A DNA stretch of 36,970 nucleotides from Desulfurivibrio sp. (GCA_013791995.1 VMSS01000130.1:1-36970); one strand, 5' to 3'; shown: positions 15,683 through 24,095, counted from the stretch's first letter. Notes: generated from the sequence alone by a model not told the origin. Program-made: numbers and translations.

Positions 15683-16987
15683 ATGGTGAGCCAAAAGCGA
15701 ACCTTTCGCCTGCTTGCCCTTGCTCTTGCCATCGTCCCCGCGCAAGCCTCCGCAGGAGATGAATACGGTTTCGACCTGGATGAATTTGAGAAAAAAGACA
15801 AGGCGTGGGGCGGGTATGCAGAGTTCAAATGGGATCGGAGCGATATCAATCAGGACGGCGCCCTCTCTGCTCTCAATTTTTATAAAGATCCCCGTTCCAG
15901 CCTGGAGAGCTTAAGCTCGACCCTGCAGCTTAACGGCAGTTACAGCAGGGGAGTGACAACCTTCAACTGGCTCGTGCAGGCAACCGGCTCCCAGGATGAC
16001 CTGGGATGGACCGACAAGGCCGACATTTTTGAGGGGTATGCCAGCATCAAGGCAACCCCCAACCTGAACATGGATATCGGCAAAAAGGTATTCAAGTGGG
16101 GCAAGGGATATGCCTGGAACCCGGTGGGCTTTATAGACCGGGTCAAGGATCCGAACAATCCGGAAGAAGCACTGGAAGGCTATATCGGCGCGGGTCTTGA
16201 TCTGGTCAAAAGCTATGACGGGGCCCTGCAGACCGTGGCCCTGACCACTGTGGCACTGCCTGCCTGGCGAGGCGTGAATGAAGACTTCGGCGTGCAGGAC
16301 AATGTGAATCTGGCTGCCAAGCTCTACCTGCTCTACAGGGATACGGATATAGATTTTCTCTGGTATACGGGTAACAGCCGCTCAACCCGGTATGGCGTGG
16401 ATTTTTCCAGAAATCTGGCCTCCAACCTGGAAGTGCATGGCGAATTGGCCCATGTTCCCAATCAGACATACAAGGTACTGGACGAATCCGGGCAACTGAC
16501 CGCCAGAGAGACAAGCGACACCAGCTATCTTCTGGGGTTACGCTATCTCACGGAAAATGACCTCACCGCCATTGTTGAATTCTACCATAACGATGACGGC
16601 TATACCGAAGGGGAAATGGAGCGTTTTTTCCAAAAAGTCGACACCGGCTCTTACCAGTTTGTTACAACCGGCGATGACACCCTTTTAGGGCAGGTTGCCG
16701 TCATCAGTGAGAGCGGATACACGAAACCGCAACCAGGGCGGGACTATCTGTATACCCGGGTCACTCAAAAAGAACCCTGGGACATCCTCTATTTCACGCC
16801 GGGGGTGACAATCATCCTCAACCTCGACGATGAAAGTTACTCTCTCAGCCCGGAGATGCTCTACACCGGTTTTACCAACTGGGAGATGCGCCTCAGGTTT
16901 TCCTACCTCAACGGCGGCCGGATGAGTGAGTATGGAGAAAAACAGAACAGCAACAAAGTGGAAGTGCGCCTCAGATATTTCTTCTAG
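15683..16987 (+). CDS. Outer-membrane beta-barrel protein of the ABC/LolA-like operon
   Basis: The 434-residue protein has a signal peptide (ending ASA, ~residue 25), a short acidic region, then many amphipathic strands rich in aromatic residues, ending with VRLRYFF. A terminal Phe is typical of BAM-inserted outer-membrane proteins. YAEFKWDRSD, DIGKKVFKWGKGYAWNPVGF and LAHVPNQTYKV recall DUF1302-like barrels found beside RND and ABC lipid transporters. It begins only two bases after the LolA-like gene, so it belongs to the same operon. It may be the outer-membrane acceptor or exit for the transported substrate, which is inference. Its end overlaps the convergent stress-protein gene by four bases. 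Confidence 0.82.
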   Translation: MVSQKRTFRLLALALAIVPAQASAGDEYGFDLDEFEKKDKAWGGYAEFKWDRSDINQDGALSALNFYKDPRSSLESLSSTLQLNGSYSRGVTTFNWLVQATGSQDDLGWTDKADIFEGYASIKATPNLNMDIGKKVFKWGKGYAWNPVGFIDRVKDPNNPEEALEGYIGAGLDLVKSYDGALQTVALTTVALPAWRGVNEDFGVQDNVNLAAKLYLLYRDTDIDFLWYTGNSRSTRYGVDFSRNLASNLEVHGELAHVPNQTYKVLDESGQLTARETSDTSYLLGLRYLTENDLTAIVEFYHNDDGYTEGEMERFFQKVDTGSYQFVTTGDDTLLGQVAVISESGYTKPQPGRDYLYTRVTQKEPWDILYFTPGVTIILNLDDESYSLSPEMLYTGFTNWEMRLRFSYLNGGRMSEYGEKQNSNKVEVRLRYFF

Positions 16988-17925
16988 CCAACAACCCAGA
17001 GCGCCACATCGCTGACATTGGCCAGCACCCGATCAGATACCCCCTGAAAGATGCCTTTGCTTATGTCTTTATGGCGGCGGCCCATGACCACGGTGCCGTA
17101 ACCATCATGCTTTACCAAGCGAACAATCTGCTGGCCCGGTTCAATGCCCGTGTCGGTTTGCAGGCGGTGTACCCGCTCCATGGGAAAACCGTTTTCCCGT
17201 AAAATCTGCTCTGGTCCATGGAAATGAAAATGGCCATCCGCATCCCCTTGCAGGTGCTGGTCCACCCACTCCTTGCCCCATTTTTCATAAAAAAGATCTG
17301 TGGGATAGACTTTCTCCTGGGCCAGCATGGAGCATGAATGGAACAAGGTTATATCCACCAGAGGGTTATTTTTCAAAATAAAGGCGAGATGATCTATGGC
17401 GTCAAGGGTGTGAGGGCTACAATCGACCGGAACCAGGACCTTGTTGGAGTGGATATCGCCATTGACCACCCAGACAGGGATGCGATCGTTTTGGGCAAGG
17501 ATAGTGGCGGAAATGCTTCCCGAGACGATCTTTTCAAGGAGGCCCAGATTTTTTTTCCCGATGACTATTGCATCAAACTTTCCCTGGATGGCCGTATGGA
17601 TGATCTTGTGAGCCACCCCGCCCGACGAGATGCTGACCTCAATTTCTATCTGGTTCTCTGCAAAGCCATTCTTGAGAAATTCCTCCTTCAACTCGAGAAG
17701 ATGGGTTTTACACCCGGCAAATTTCTTTCTCTCGGTATTGCCAAGAGTCGCAAGAATATCCTGCTGCTCAAGCAATTCGCCGGATGCCTGGCTGCCGTAA
17801 TGGGGAACGACGGTATGAAAATAAAAAATCACATCAATATCTCCGCTGAACACGCCGCGAAGATATTGGGGAATTTTCCGGCAATAGACAGTATTCTCAA
17901 CTGCCACAAGAATTTTACGCGTCAT
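16984..17925 (-). CDS. Tandem-domain universal stress protein
   Basis: The 313-residue protein has two USP domains: residues ~3-150, from RKILVAVENTVY to the GSISATILAQ region, and ~158-313, from NKVLVPVDCSPHTLDAID to GVSDRVLANVSDVALWVV. The GxSDRVLANV stretch matches the ATP-binding loop type, with VVMGRRHKD before it. USP proteins respond to stress and bind nucleotides; no enzyme activity can be assigned. I chose the ATG with GAGG eight bases upstream (three codons inside the longest frame). A -10-like TATACT (17969-17974) precedes it on its strand, with a poor -35. It is divergent from a PAS histidine kinase. Confidence 0.85.
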   Translation of the reverse strand: MTRKILVAVENTVYCRKIPQYLRGVFSGDIDVIFYFHTVVPHYGSQASGELLEQQDILATLGNTERKKFAGCKTHLLELKEEFLKNGFAENQIEIEVSISSGGVAHKIIHTAIQGKFDAIVIGKKNLGLLEKIVSGSISATILAQNDRIPVWVVNGDIHSNKVLVPVDCSPHTLDAIDHLAFILKNNPLVDITLFHSCSMLAQEKVYPTDLFYEKWGKEWVDQHLQGDADGHFHFHGPEQILRENGFPMERVHRLQTDTGIEPGQQIVRLVKHDGYGTVVMGRRHKDISKGIFQGVSDRVLANVSDVALWVVG

Positions 17926-18017
17926 GCGAAACACCTCGGCAAAGTATTTTGCAATGCTCTTCTTGTTCAGTATAGCAAAAAACCATGCCTATCTTGACAT
18001 TTTTATAGGGGATACCC

Positions 18018-19091
18018 ATGCCGAACACTATGGATCAGGCGCTTAGTTTTCAAATCATAAAAAATAATCTGCCGGTCGGCTACTCTGTTGTTAATGCGGA
18101 AGGGGTCATCATTGAGTTCAACAAGGCAGCCGAGGAAATCACCGGGTATTCCCAGGGCGAGGTTCTCGGAAGACTTCACGCTGAATTGCTGCATGGCACC
18201 ACAGACGTCCATGCCTGTCCTTTGTTTGAAAACACCTTTGAAAAGCGACAGGGAACCGTTGCAAGCGAAACAAGGATCACCAGGAGGGATGGACAGACAA
18301 TCGATGTTCTGGTGACCACCGTACCCCTGATAGACGAACAGGGAGTTTTCTGGGGCGGCGTGGCTCTTTTCCGTGACATTACCCAGGCAAACAAGCTGAA
18401 AACGGAACGAAAAAACATGCTTTCCATGTTTGCCCATGACATGAAGAACCCCATCGTCTCATCGGCAGGCTTTATTGAGCGAATTTTAAAGGGAAAGGCC
18501 GGGGAGACAACCGACAAGCAGAGACAGCACCTGGAGGTAGTTTACGGCAATTTAAAAAACCAGGAAGAACTCATTGATGGTTTTCTCGTTTTTTCCCGGT
18601 TGGAGCACAAGGAATGTGTTCCCCAGTACACACAATTTGATCTTGCCGGACTGGTGGTTACTGCCATCCAGAACCTGGAAATTGAACTGGAGAAAAAAGC
18701 GATTTGTCTTACTTTTAACCAGAACCGAGGAGAAACCTTCCCGGTGTTTGCGGATAGCCTCTTGATCCAGCGCGTCATTTCAAACCTGATCGGGAACGCC
18801 ATCAAGTACTGTGACATCAACGGGAAAATCAACGTCTCCATTCATCGTGAAAAAGGAGGCACAACGCTGGAGGTGGCGGACAATGGTCCGGGAATAAGCG
18901 AAGAACACCTCGCCCATATCTTTGAGCCTTTTCGCCGGGGTGTTCATGACACCAAAGGCTCCGGGCTGGGACTTGCCATAGCAAAAAGCATTCTGGAATG
19001 TCATAACGGAAAAATTAGTTTTAAAAATAACCCGGAAAAAGGCGCTGTCTTCTCTGTTACATTACCGGAATCGACACCAGGGATGGAATAA
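18018..19091 (+). CDS. PAS-domain sensor histidine kinase
   Basis: The 357-residue kinase has no membrane segment, so it senses in the cytoplasm. Residues ~12-122 form a PAS domain (IIEFNKAAEEITGYSQGEVLG...FRDITQ) with Cys67 in a HACPLF loop. The HisKA helix has the phospho-acceptor H140 in FAHDMKNP. The ATPase domain shows the N box (RVISNLIGNAIKYC), G1 box (VADNGPGIS), F box (HIFEPFRRG) and G2 box (GSGLGLAIAK). No response regulator is adjacent. Instead a tiny membrane protein starts one base after the stop. GGGGAT lies before the ATG. The signal is unknown; the neighbouring stress-protein gene suggests stress control. Confidence 0.9.
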   Translation: MPNTMDQALSFQIIKNNLPVGYSVVNAEGVIIEFNKAAEEITGYSQGEVLGRLHAELLHGTTDVHACPLFENTFEKRQGTVASETRITRRDGQTIDVLVTTVPLIDEQGVFWGGVALFRDITQANKLKTERKNMLSMFAHDMKNPIVSSAGFIERILKGKAGETTDKQRQHLEVVYGNLKNQEELIDGFLVFSRLEHKECVPQYTQFDLAGLVVTAIQNLEIELEKKAICLTFNQNRGETFPVFADSLLIQRVISNLIGNAIKYCDINGKINVSIHREKGGTTLEVADNGPGISEEHLAHIFEPFRRGVHDTKGSGLGLAIAKSILECHNGKISFKNNPEKGAVFSVTLPESTPGME

Positions 19092-19092
19092 G

Positions 19093-19227
19093 ATGGTGCA
19101 TTGGATGCTCCGCCATACAAGCAGCCTGCTCGACTGGCTCGCCGTTTTCCTCGTTGTTTTTCTCTTTGTCTTCCTGATCCAGTTCCTGATCAATTTCCTG
19201 AAAGGGCCTGAAGACCGGGAGGAGTGA
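19093..19227 (+). CDS. 44-residue single-pass membrane protein coupled to histidine kinase
   Basis: A short frame starts ATG one base after the kinase stop and ends at TGA. It encodes MVHWMLRHTSSLLDWLAVFL, then a very hydrophobic Phe/Val/Leu/Ile stretch and a charged tail KGPEDREE. One long transmembrane helix is expected at residues ~13-36. The tight coupling and GGAATAAG just upstream support translation from the same mRNA. I know no family for it. It may anchor or modulate the otherwise soluble kinase, which is inference. Confidence 0.6.
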   Translation: MVHWMLRHTSSLLDWLAVFLVVFLFVFLIQFLINFLKGPEDREE

Positions 19228-19449
19228 GATTCGGCAGGGGGACAGGGGCAACTGTAGGGCTTAGTAAAACCCAGCGGGGTATCCTTTTGCATCATACCCT
19301 CGTTTATTTTATGTTGCCAGGGATGGTCCTCGTTTAACATGCGTCATACAGCACCATCAAACTCCTCCATGGCCCAATCTCGTGCAGCAGGTTGACACTT
19401 GGCAGCCATACCTGTGGCGAATGAAAAAACCGATCAGGGGACAGACAAG

Positions 19450-20427
19450 ATGAAACCGTTTGAGATACACAAAAGTGAGGTTCAATCAACCATCTCGGAA
19501 CTGCAGACAATGATCGAAAAACTCCGGGTGATCGAGGAGTCTTTTCTCAGCCAGGAAGAAGCCCTGTTTGTCATTTCCGAATTTGCCTATGACTGGGAAT
19601 ATTGGCAGGATGCTGCCGGTAATTACAAGCATGTCTCCCCCTCTTGCGAAAGCATAACCGGATATACCCCCAAAGATTTTTACCAAGATCCCAACCTGCT
19701 CCAGGAAATTATTATTCCCGACGACTGGCAGCAGTGGAAAGAGCACCGGCACACCATGGCCAAGAACGGTAAAGTTGAGCCGCTGGAATTCAAGATCCGC
19801 TCACGGGATGGAGAAACAAAATGGATTCATCATGTCTGCAGAACGGTATTTAACAGCGCGGGAGAAAATATCGGTGTCCGGGGCAGCAACCGGGATATTT
19901 CCGATCTGAAAGCATTACAGGGAAAGCTCAAACATGTGGCGGACCATGACCCGCTCACCGGTCTTGCCAACAGATCGCTTTTTTTAGAACATCTCACCCA
20001 CAGCATGGCCGAGGCTGCGCGGATGGACTGGACGCTGGTCTTGGTCTATATCGACCTGGACGGCTTCAAGCAAATTAATGACACATACGGCCACGAGGCA
20101 GGCGACCATGTTCTAAAACGGGTTGCCAGAGATCTTAAAAAGAGCCTGCGCCAGGAAGACATCATCGCCAGATTCGGCGGCGATGAGTTTGTCGGCCTCT
20201 TTCATGTCAGCTCCCATGCCGATGCCGACGCCTTGAAAAAGAAAATTCTCGAGCAAATAGGCTCCGAGATTGTCTGCGATAAGTTTCAGATCAACATCCG
20301 CTTCAGCATTGGGATGAGCGTCTATCCTCATGACAGCGCCGATATCGACACGCTCTTCAAAATCGCCGATAAAGAAATGTACGCCATGAAAGTTAGAAAT
20401 AAGACTTTGCGCGAAGGTACACAGTAA
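19450..20427 (+). CDS. PAS-GGDEF diguanylate cyclase
   Basis: The 325-residue protein has a coiled N-terminus (residues ~8-40), a PAS domain with PAC motif (~42-155; SPSCESITGYTPKDFY, then IGVRGSNRDISDLKAL) and a GGDEF domain (~165-320). The active-site RFGGDEF (243-247) is intact. The product-inhibition I-site RQED (234-237) sits the required five residues before it. It should therefore make cyclic di-GMP from GTP under feedback control. There is no membrane segment. The start at MKPFEI has AGGGGA upstream; a TTG 17 codons earlier is less likely. It follows the kinase/micropeptide pair after 222 bases with no recognised feature. Confidence 0.92.
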   Translation: MKPFEIHKSEVQSTISELQTMIEKLRVIEESFLSQEEALFVISEFAYDWEYWQDAAGNYKHVSPSCESITGYTPKDFYQDPNLLQEIIIPDDWQQWKEHRHTMAKNGKVEPLEFKIRSRDGETKWIHHVCRTVFNSAGENIGVRGSNRDISDLKALQGKLKHVADHDPLTGLANRSLFLEHLTHSMAEAARMDWTLVLVYIDLDGFKQINDTYGHEAGDHVLKRVARDLKKSLRQEDIIARFGGDEFVGLFHVSSHADADALKKKILEQIGSEIVCDKFQINIRFSIGMSVYPHDSADIDTLFKIADKEMYAMKVRNKTLREGTQ

Positions 20428-20518
20428 GGATGGTGGCCGGATTCTTGCCGGAAGACCCAAAATCCTCATCAAGGACCTTTTCGAGGTCATGGGCGAAGTG
20501 CTGGCAAATCGCGATTAA
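20426..20518 (+). pseudogene. Short coding-like fragment after diguanylate cyclase
   Basis: Overlapping the cyclase stop, another frame reads 30 codons (KDGGRILAGRPKILIKDLFE, then VMGEVLANRD) to a stop with no start codon of its own. It has protein-like composition but no recognised family. It could be debris of a lost gene. Confidence 0.25.
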
Positions 20519-20576
20519 CCAACCCATGAACATTCAATCCGGGTTACCATAATATCCTGACGGATTGGGGCAATAG

Positions 20577-20762
20577 GGCTCGAATCAGCCACCCGGCCAT
20601 GAGTACGATCTCAACATCAAAACCGTGCTCCGGGGGCTTGCCGACCAACAGATCTCGGCCACCGCAGCCATGACCATCAAGGAGATCGCCGCAGCCAACA
20701 ACACCTCGCCCATGGATATCTTTGAAGCGCTCCGGCAGGTGGTAGCGGAAAACCGGAATTGA
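20577..20762 (+). pseudogene. Decayed C-terminal fragment of unknown protein
   Basis: An open stretch of 61 codons runs from an in-frame TAG to TGA. It reads HEYDLNIKTVLRGLADQQIS, later TIKEIAAANNTSPMDIFEAL. The second part looks like the helix-turn-helix-like tail that ends some cytochrome b or DUF4405-type proteins. No start with a ribosome-binding site precedes it; an internal ATG would give about 30 residues. It lies within a 611-base gap between the cyclase and acsE-like genes and is probably a remnant. Confidence 0.4.
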
Positions 20763-20840
20763 ACACGCCCGGAGACTAGGTATATCCACCGATTTCCGCG
20801 CCAATTCGATATTTTTTACACGTTTTCATCCTGTTGCCTG

Positions 20841-20869
20841 TTGACATCCTTTTTGTAAAACGCTATTTT
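20841..20869 (+). promoter_or_regulatory. Sigma-70-type promoter for acsE-like gene
   Basis: A perfect TTGACA, a 17-base spacer and TATTTT give a strong promoter about 170 bases before the start codon. The transcript would carry a long leader with a hairpin. Confidence 0.7.
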
Positions 20870-20965
20870 CCCACGTTACCATGCACTCTTACACTCGGGA
20901 AAACCGCCGTTTCCGTCAGGAGCGGGACAACACAATATAGCCATTGAACTGGCAAAAACGACATA

Positions 20966-21002
20966 AGGAGCCGCAACGGATTTTTTTTCCGGAGCGACTC
21001 CT
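20966..21002 (+). ncRNA. Structured leader hairpin before acsE-like gene
   Basis: AGGAGCCGC pairs with GCGACTCCT (one mismatch). An inner CGGA/TCCG pair encloses a run of T residues. The element ends 36 bases before the start codon. It is not a known riboswitch as far as I can see. It may affect translation or RNA stability. Confidence 0.35.
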
Positions 21003-21038
21003 AAATATACGTTTGAATCTACAGCACGGGAGAAAACA

Positions 21039-21932
21039 ATGATCAAGGTAGCAGCCATTGCGGAAAGCATCAACATCATGGGTAAAAGAAGTGGCACCGC
21101 CATGAAGGAACGGAATCCTGCCCCGGTTCAGGAGATGGCCAAAGAAGAGACCGCCGCCGGCGCCTCCTACCTGGATCTCAACATCGGCCCGGCACGCAAA
21201 GATGGAATCGAGCTGATGCCTTGGGTTGTGCAGACCGTGGAAGCGGCCAGCTCCCTGCCCCTCTGCCTGGACACCACCAACACCGATGCCATGGCTGCCG
21301 GCTTCAAGGTCGTTAAAAACCGTGAAGCTGCGATCATGAACTCCATCTCCGCCCAGCCCGAGCGGATGGAAAAGCTGATCCCGGTTGCCGCCGAGGCAGG
21401 CTGCAACGTTATCGCCCTGCTCTGGGGCCCGGACGGCATGCCCCGCGACTCCAACGAGCGCGCCGCCATGGCTGTGGACCTGATGATGGCTCTGGCCGAG
21501 GCAGGCATCCCCAATGAAAAAATGCTTTTTGACCCGATCGGCACCCCCATCACTCTGGGCGCCGACCAGATCGCTTCCGGCCTGGAGTTCATGGAAATGC
21601 TGCAGGAAATCGCTCCAGGGGCCGGTTCCACCGTTGGTCTGTCCAACGTCAGTAACGGCGTGGCCGAACACCTGCGCAAGTACCTTGACCGCACCTACCT
21701 CATCATGCTGATGAAGTACGGGATCACCACCGCCATCGTCAACTCCTACGATACCGAGCTCATGGCCATCTGCAAGGGCGAGCGCCAAGACCTGGTGGAT
21801 ATGGTCCACAACATGATGGACGGCAACGATCCCGATCCATCCGGTCTGACCGGCACCGCCATTGAGCACTATAAAACCTATAAGGTGCTGAGCGGCCAGA
21901 ACGTATTCAGTGAGTCCTGGCTGACTCTGTAA
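21039..21932 (+). CDS. acsE: Methyltetrahydrofolate:corrinoid/iron-sulfur protein methyltransferase (AcsE-like)
   Basis: The 297-residue protein is a dihydropteroate-synthase-type TIM barrel of the MeTr/AcsE family. Evidence: SINIMGKRSGTAMKERNPAP, GASYLDLNIGPARKD, LPLCLDTTNTDAMAAG, NSISAQPERMEKLIP, LLWGPDGMPRDSNERA, DPIGTPITLGADQ and GLSNVSNGV. These supply the Asp/Asn residues that bind the pterin ring. The enzyme moves a methyl group from methyl-H4folate to a corrinoid iron-sulfur protein in the Wood-Ljungdahl pathway. No CODH/ACS genes are adjacent, so a different corrinoid partner is possible. GGGAGAAAACA precedes the ATG. A strong promoter lies upstream and a terminator follows, so it looks like a single-gene unit. 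Confidence 0.87.
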   Translation: MIKVAAIAESINIMGKRSGTAMKERNPAPVQEMAKEETAAGASYLDLNIGPARKDGIELMPWVVQTVEAASSLPLCLDTTNTDAMAAGFKVVKNREAAIMNSISAQPERMEKLIPVAAEAGCNVIALLWGPDGMPRDSNERAAMAVDLMMALAEAGIPNEKMLFDPIGTPITLGADQIASGLEFMEMLQEIAPGAGSTVGLSNVSNGVAEHLRKYLDRTYLIMLMKYGITTAIVNSYDTELMAICKGERQDLVDMVHNMMDGNDPDPSGLTGTAIEHYKTYKVLSGQNVFSESWLTL

Positions 21933-21962
21933 GAAAGCGGTAGTATATAGAGGCCGCTTTCT
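21932..21962 (+). other. Stem-loop after acsE-like gene
   Basis: AGAAAGCGG and CCGCTTTCT form a perfect 9-bp stem around a 13-base loop, starting at the last base of the stop codon. There is no T run. It may stabilise the mRNA 3' end. Confidence 0.5.
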
Positions 21963-21983
21963 CGAATTCGGGACGGCCTTTCT

Positions 21984-22014
21984 AAAAGAGGAGGCCGTGG
22001 CCTCCTCTTTTTTT
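21984..22014 (+). terminator. Strong rho-independent terminator
   Basis: AAAGAGGAGG and CCTCCTCTTT form a long perfect stem with a CCGTGG tip, followed by a continuous T run. It ends the acsE-like unit and lies just before the HsdR_N-like gene. Confidence 0.9.
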
Positions 22015-22033
22015 ATTGTAGGGAATGAAAATT

Positions 22034-22609
22034 ATGGCGGACATCCCTTCGCACCACATGATCTACGGCAGCCTGGTCGATTTTGTCACCGGCGAATCGC
22101 TGGTGGACACCGATGACGAACGCTACCGACAGAAACTGGCCCGGATGCTCGTTGAGGAAAAAGGGTTTGCCAAGACCGAGCTGGCCATGCGGCGCAGGAT
22201 TGAAACCCTGTTTGCCAAACAGTTCGTGGCCTCGAAAATCGACATTGTGGTCAACATCGCAGGACAACAGGTGATGGTGGTGCGATACGGCCCCGGCTCA
22301 CTGGTGACCCGTGAACGTGCGGCCATCGCAGCAGCCCGGGTGCTGGAGGAAAATCAGCTGATTCCTCTGGCAGTGGTGACCAACGGCGAGGATGCGGAGT
22401 TGCTGGATGTCAGAACCGGCAAGGTGCTGGAGACAGGATTGGCCTCGATCCCGACCAGAGAAGCGATTTTGGCCATGATGCCCAGCCTGGATTTCAGCCC
22501 CACTGCACAGGAGCGTCGCGAACCGGAACTGCGCATCCTCAATGCCTTTGACGTTGAGGTCTGTTGCGCCGGCACCCCCTGCGCATTGCCAGGGGCAAAA
22601 GAAGGCTGA
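22034..22609 (+). CDS. HsdR N-terminal-domain (restriction-like) protein with degenerate catalytic motif
   Basis: The 191-residue protein matches the free-standing HsdR_N_2 type: DERYRQKLARMLVEEKGFAK, ASKIDIVVNI, AAARVLEENQ and PLAVVTNGEDAELLDVRTGK. The family has a PD-(D/E)xK nuclease fold. Here Asp is kept in KIDIVV, but the ExK pair expected on the next strand is absent (QVMVVRYGPGS). It is probably not an active nuclease. The C-terminus carries CCAGTPC, perhaps metal-binding. The second ATG is preferred: TAGGGA is nine bases before it, while it abuts the first. No methylase or specificity gene is nearby. Confidence 0.72.
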   Translation: MADIPSHHMIYGSLVDFVTGESLVDTDDERYRQKLARMLVEEKGFAKTELAMRRRIETLFAKQFVASKIDIVVNIAGQQVMVVRYGPGSLVTRERAAIAAARVLEENQLIPLAVVTNGEDAELLDVRTGKVLETGLASIPTREAILAMMPSLDFSPTAQERREPELRILNAFDVEVCCAGTPCALPGAKEG

Positions 22610-22685
22610 AATTTTGCCACTAACCCCACGAAAGGGCACGAAATAAAAACTCGGTTCATTCTGAAAAAAACCTGCTACGGCCCGC

Positions 22686-22716
22686 AAACCCATAAACATT
22701 TCGTGTTTATGGGTTT
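22686..22716. terminator. Perfect 13-bp hairpin, possible bidirectional terminator
   Basis: AAACCCATAAACA and TGTTTATGGGTTT enclose a five-base loop, followed by a short T-rich stretch. It sits 77 bases after the HsdR_N-like stop and ~30 before the DAHP synthase start. Its AT-rich stem could also belong to a dispersed repeat. Confidence 0.45.
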
Positions 22717-22748
22717 TGTGGCACACGTTATAACCTGGAGAAAACACC

Positions 22749-24095
22749 ATGACACAGCGCCCCTGGAGCAAGACGAGCTGGCAGCAGTTCAACGCCCTGC
22801 AGCAGCCCAACTGGCCTGACAAAAAAGCGTACGAGGAGATTGTGCAGACCATCTCCCTGTTGCCCCCCCTGGTCTTTGCCGGAGAGATTCGCACCCTGAA
22901 GAAGCAGCTCGCCATGGCTGCCGAGGGCGAAGCCTTCCTGCTCCAGGGCGGCGACTGCGCCGAGGAATTTTCCATGTGCAACGCTCCTTCCATCCGGGAA
23001 CTTTTAAAGGTTATCCTGCAGATGGCGGTGATCATGAGCTACGCGGGCGGCAAGCCGGTGATCAAGGTGGGCCGCATGGCCGGACAGTATGCCAAGCCCC
23101 GCTCCGCCGACACCGAAATGGTAGACGGCATCGAGATGCCCAGCTACCGTGGCGATATGGTCAACGCCATCGACCCAACCCCCGATGCCCGGCGGCCGGA
23201 CCCGCAACGGATGCTCAAAGGATACCATCTGGCCTGCGCCACCATGAACATCCTGCGCGCCTTCACCATGGGCGGCTATGCGTCGCTTGAGCGGGTACAC
23301 TCCTGGAACAACGAATTCGTGGGCCGCTCCCCTCAGGGTCAGCTCTACGACAAGCTGGCCCGCCAGATCGACCAAGCCATCAACTTCATGCGCATCGTGG
23401 GCATCGACACCGATATCCCCCAGCTCAATCAGGCCAGCTTCTACACCTCCCACGAGGCGTTGCTTCTCGGCTACGAGCAGGCCCTGACCCGCCAGGACTC
23501 AACCACCGGCGACTGGTATGACTGCTCTGCCCATATGCTCTGGATCGGCGAACGCACCCGCCAGATCGACGGGGCACATGCGGAATTCTTCCGGGGGGTA
23601 CACAACCCCATCGGCGTCAAGATCGGACCCAGCCACGACATCGACAACGTTAAACGGCTGGTGCAGACGCTGAACCCTGAGAACGAGCCCGGACGGTTAA
23701 CGCTCATTACCCGTTTCGGCGCGAAAAAAATCGGCAACGGGTTGCCCGCTTTGGCCCGCGAGATGAAAAAAGAAGGATTCAAGCTGGTCTGGAGCTGCGA
23801 CCCCATGCACGGCAATACATACACTGCGGAAAGCGGCCACAAAACCAGGAATTTTGACGAAATCATGAGCGAAATCCGCTCGTTTTTCGAAATCCATTGG
23901 GCCGAAGGCACGGTTCCCGGCGGCATCCATTTCGAAATGACCGGGGAAAATGTCACCGAATGCACGGGCGGCGGCCGAAAGATCCTCGACCACCATCTGG
24001 CCGACAACTACCTGACCAACTGCGATCCGCGCCTCAACGCCGAACAGAGCCTGGAACTTGCCTTCCAGATCGCCGAATTGATGCGGGAGAAATAA
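22749..24095 (+). CDS. Class II 3-deoxy-D-arabino-heptulosonate-7-phosphate (DAHP) synthase
   Basis: The 448-residue enzyme joins phosphoenolpyruvate and erythrose-4-phosphate in the first step of the shikimate pathway. Class II (plant/mycobacterial-type) marks run along the whole length: LLQGGDCAEEF, KVGRMAGQYAKPRS, SYRGDMVN, FYTSHEALLLGYE, MLWIGERTRQ, GVKIGP, KLVWSCDPMHGNT and GGIHFEMTGENVTECTGG. These include the metal-binding Cys, His and Glu. The length is normal for the class and no extra regulatory domain is fused. AACCTGGAGAAAACACC gives a good ribosome-binding site. The leader region of bzaF follows on the same strand after the stop. Confidence 0.95.
   Translation: MTQRPWSKTSWQQFNALQQPNWPDKKAYEEIVQTISLLPPLVFAGEIRTLKKQLAMAAEGEAFLLQGGDCAEEFSMCNAPSIRELLKVILQMAVIMSYAGGKPVIKVGRMAGQYAKPRSADTEMVDGIEMPSYRGDMVNAIDPTPDARRPDPQRMLKGYHLACATMNILRAFTMGGYASLERVHSWNNEFVGRSPQGQLYDKLARQIDQAINFMRIVGIDTDIPQLNQASFYTSHEALLLGYEQALTRQDSTTGDWYDCSAHMLWIGERTRQIDGAHAEFFRGVHNPIGVKIGPSHDIDNVKRLVQTLNPENEPGRLTLITRFGAKKIGNGLPALAREMKKEGFKLVWSCDPMHGNTYTAESGHKTRNFDEIMSEIRSFFEIHWAEGTVPGGIHFEMTGENVTECTGGGRKILDHHLADNYLTNCDPRLNAEQSLELAFQIAELMREK

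Noticed and set aside
22610-22748. Possible riboswitch before the DAHP synthase
   Set aside because: Only a simple AT-rich hairpin is present, with no known aptamer motif or tryptophan/tyrosine-type leader peptide.
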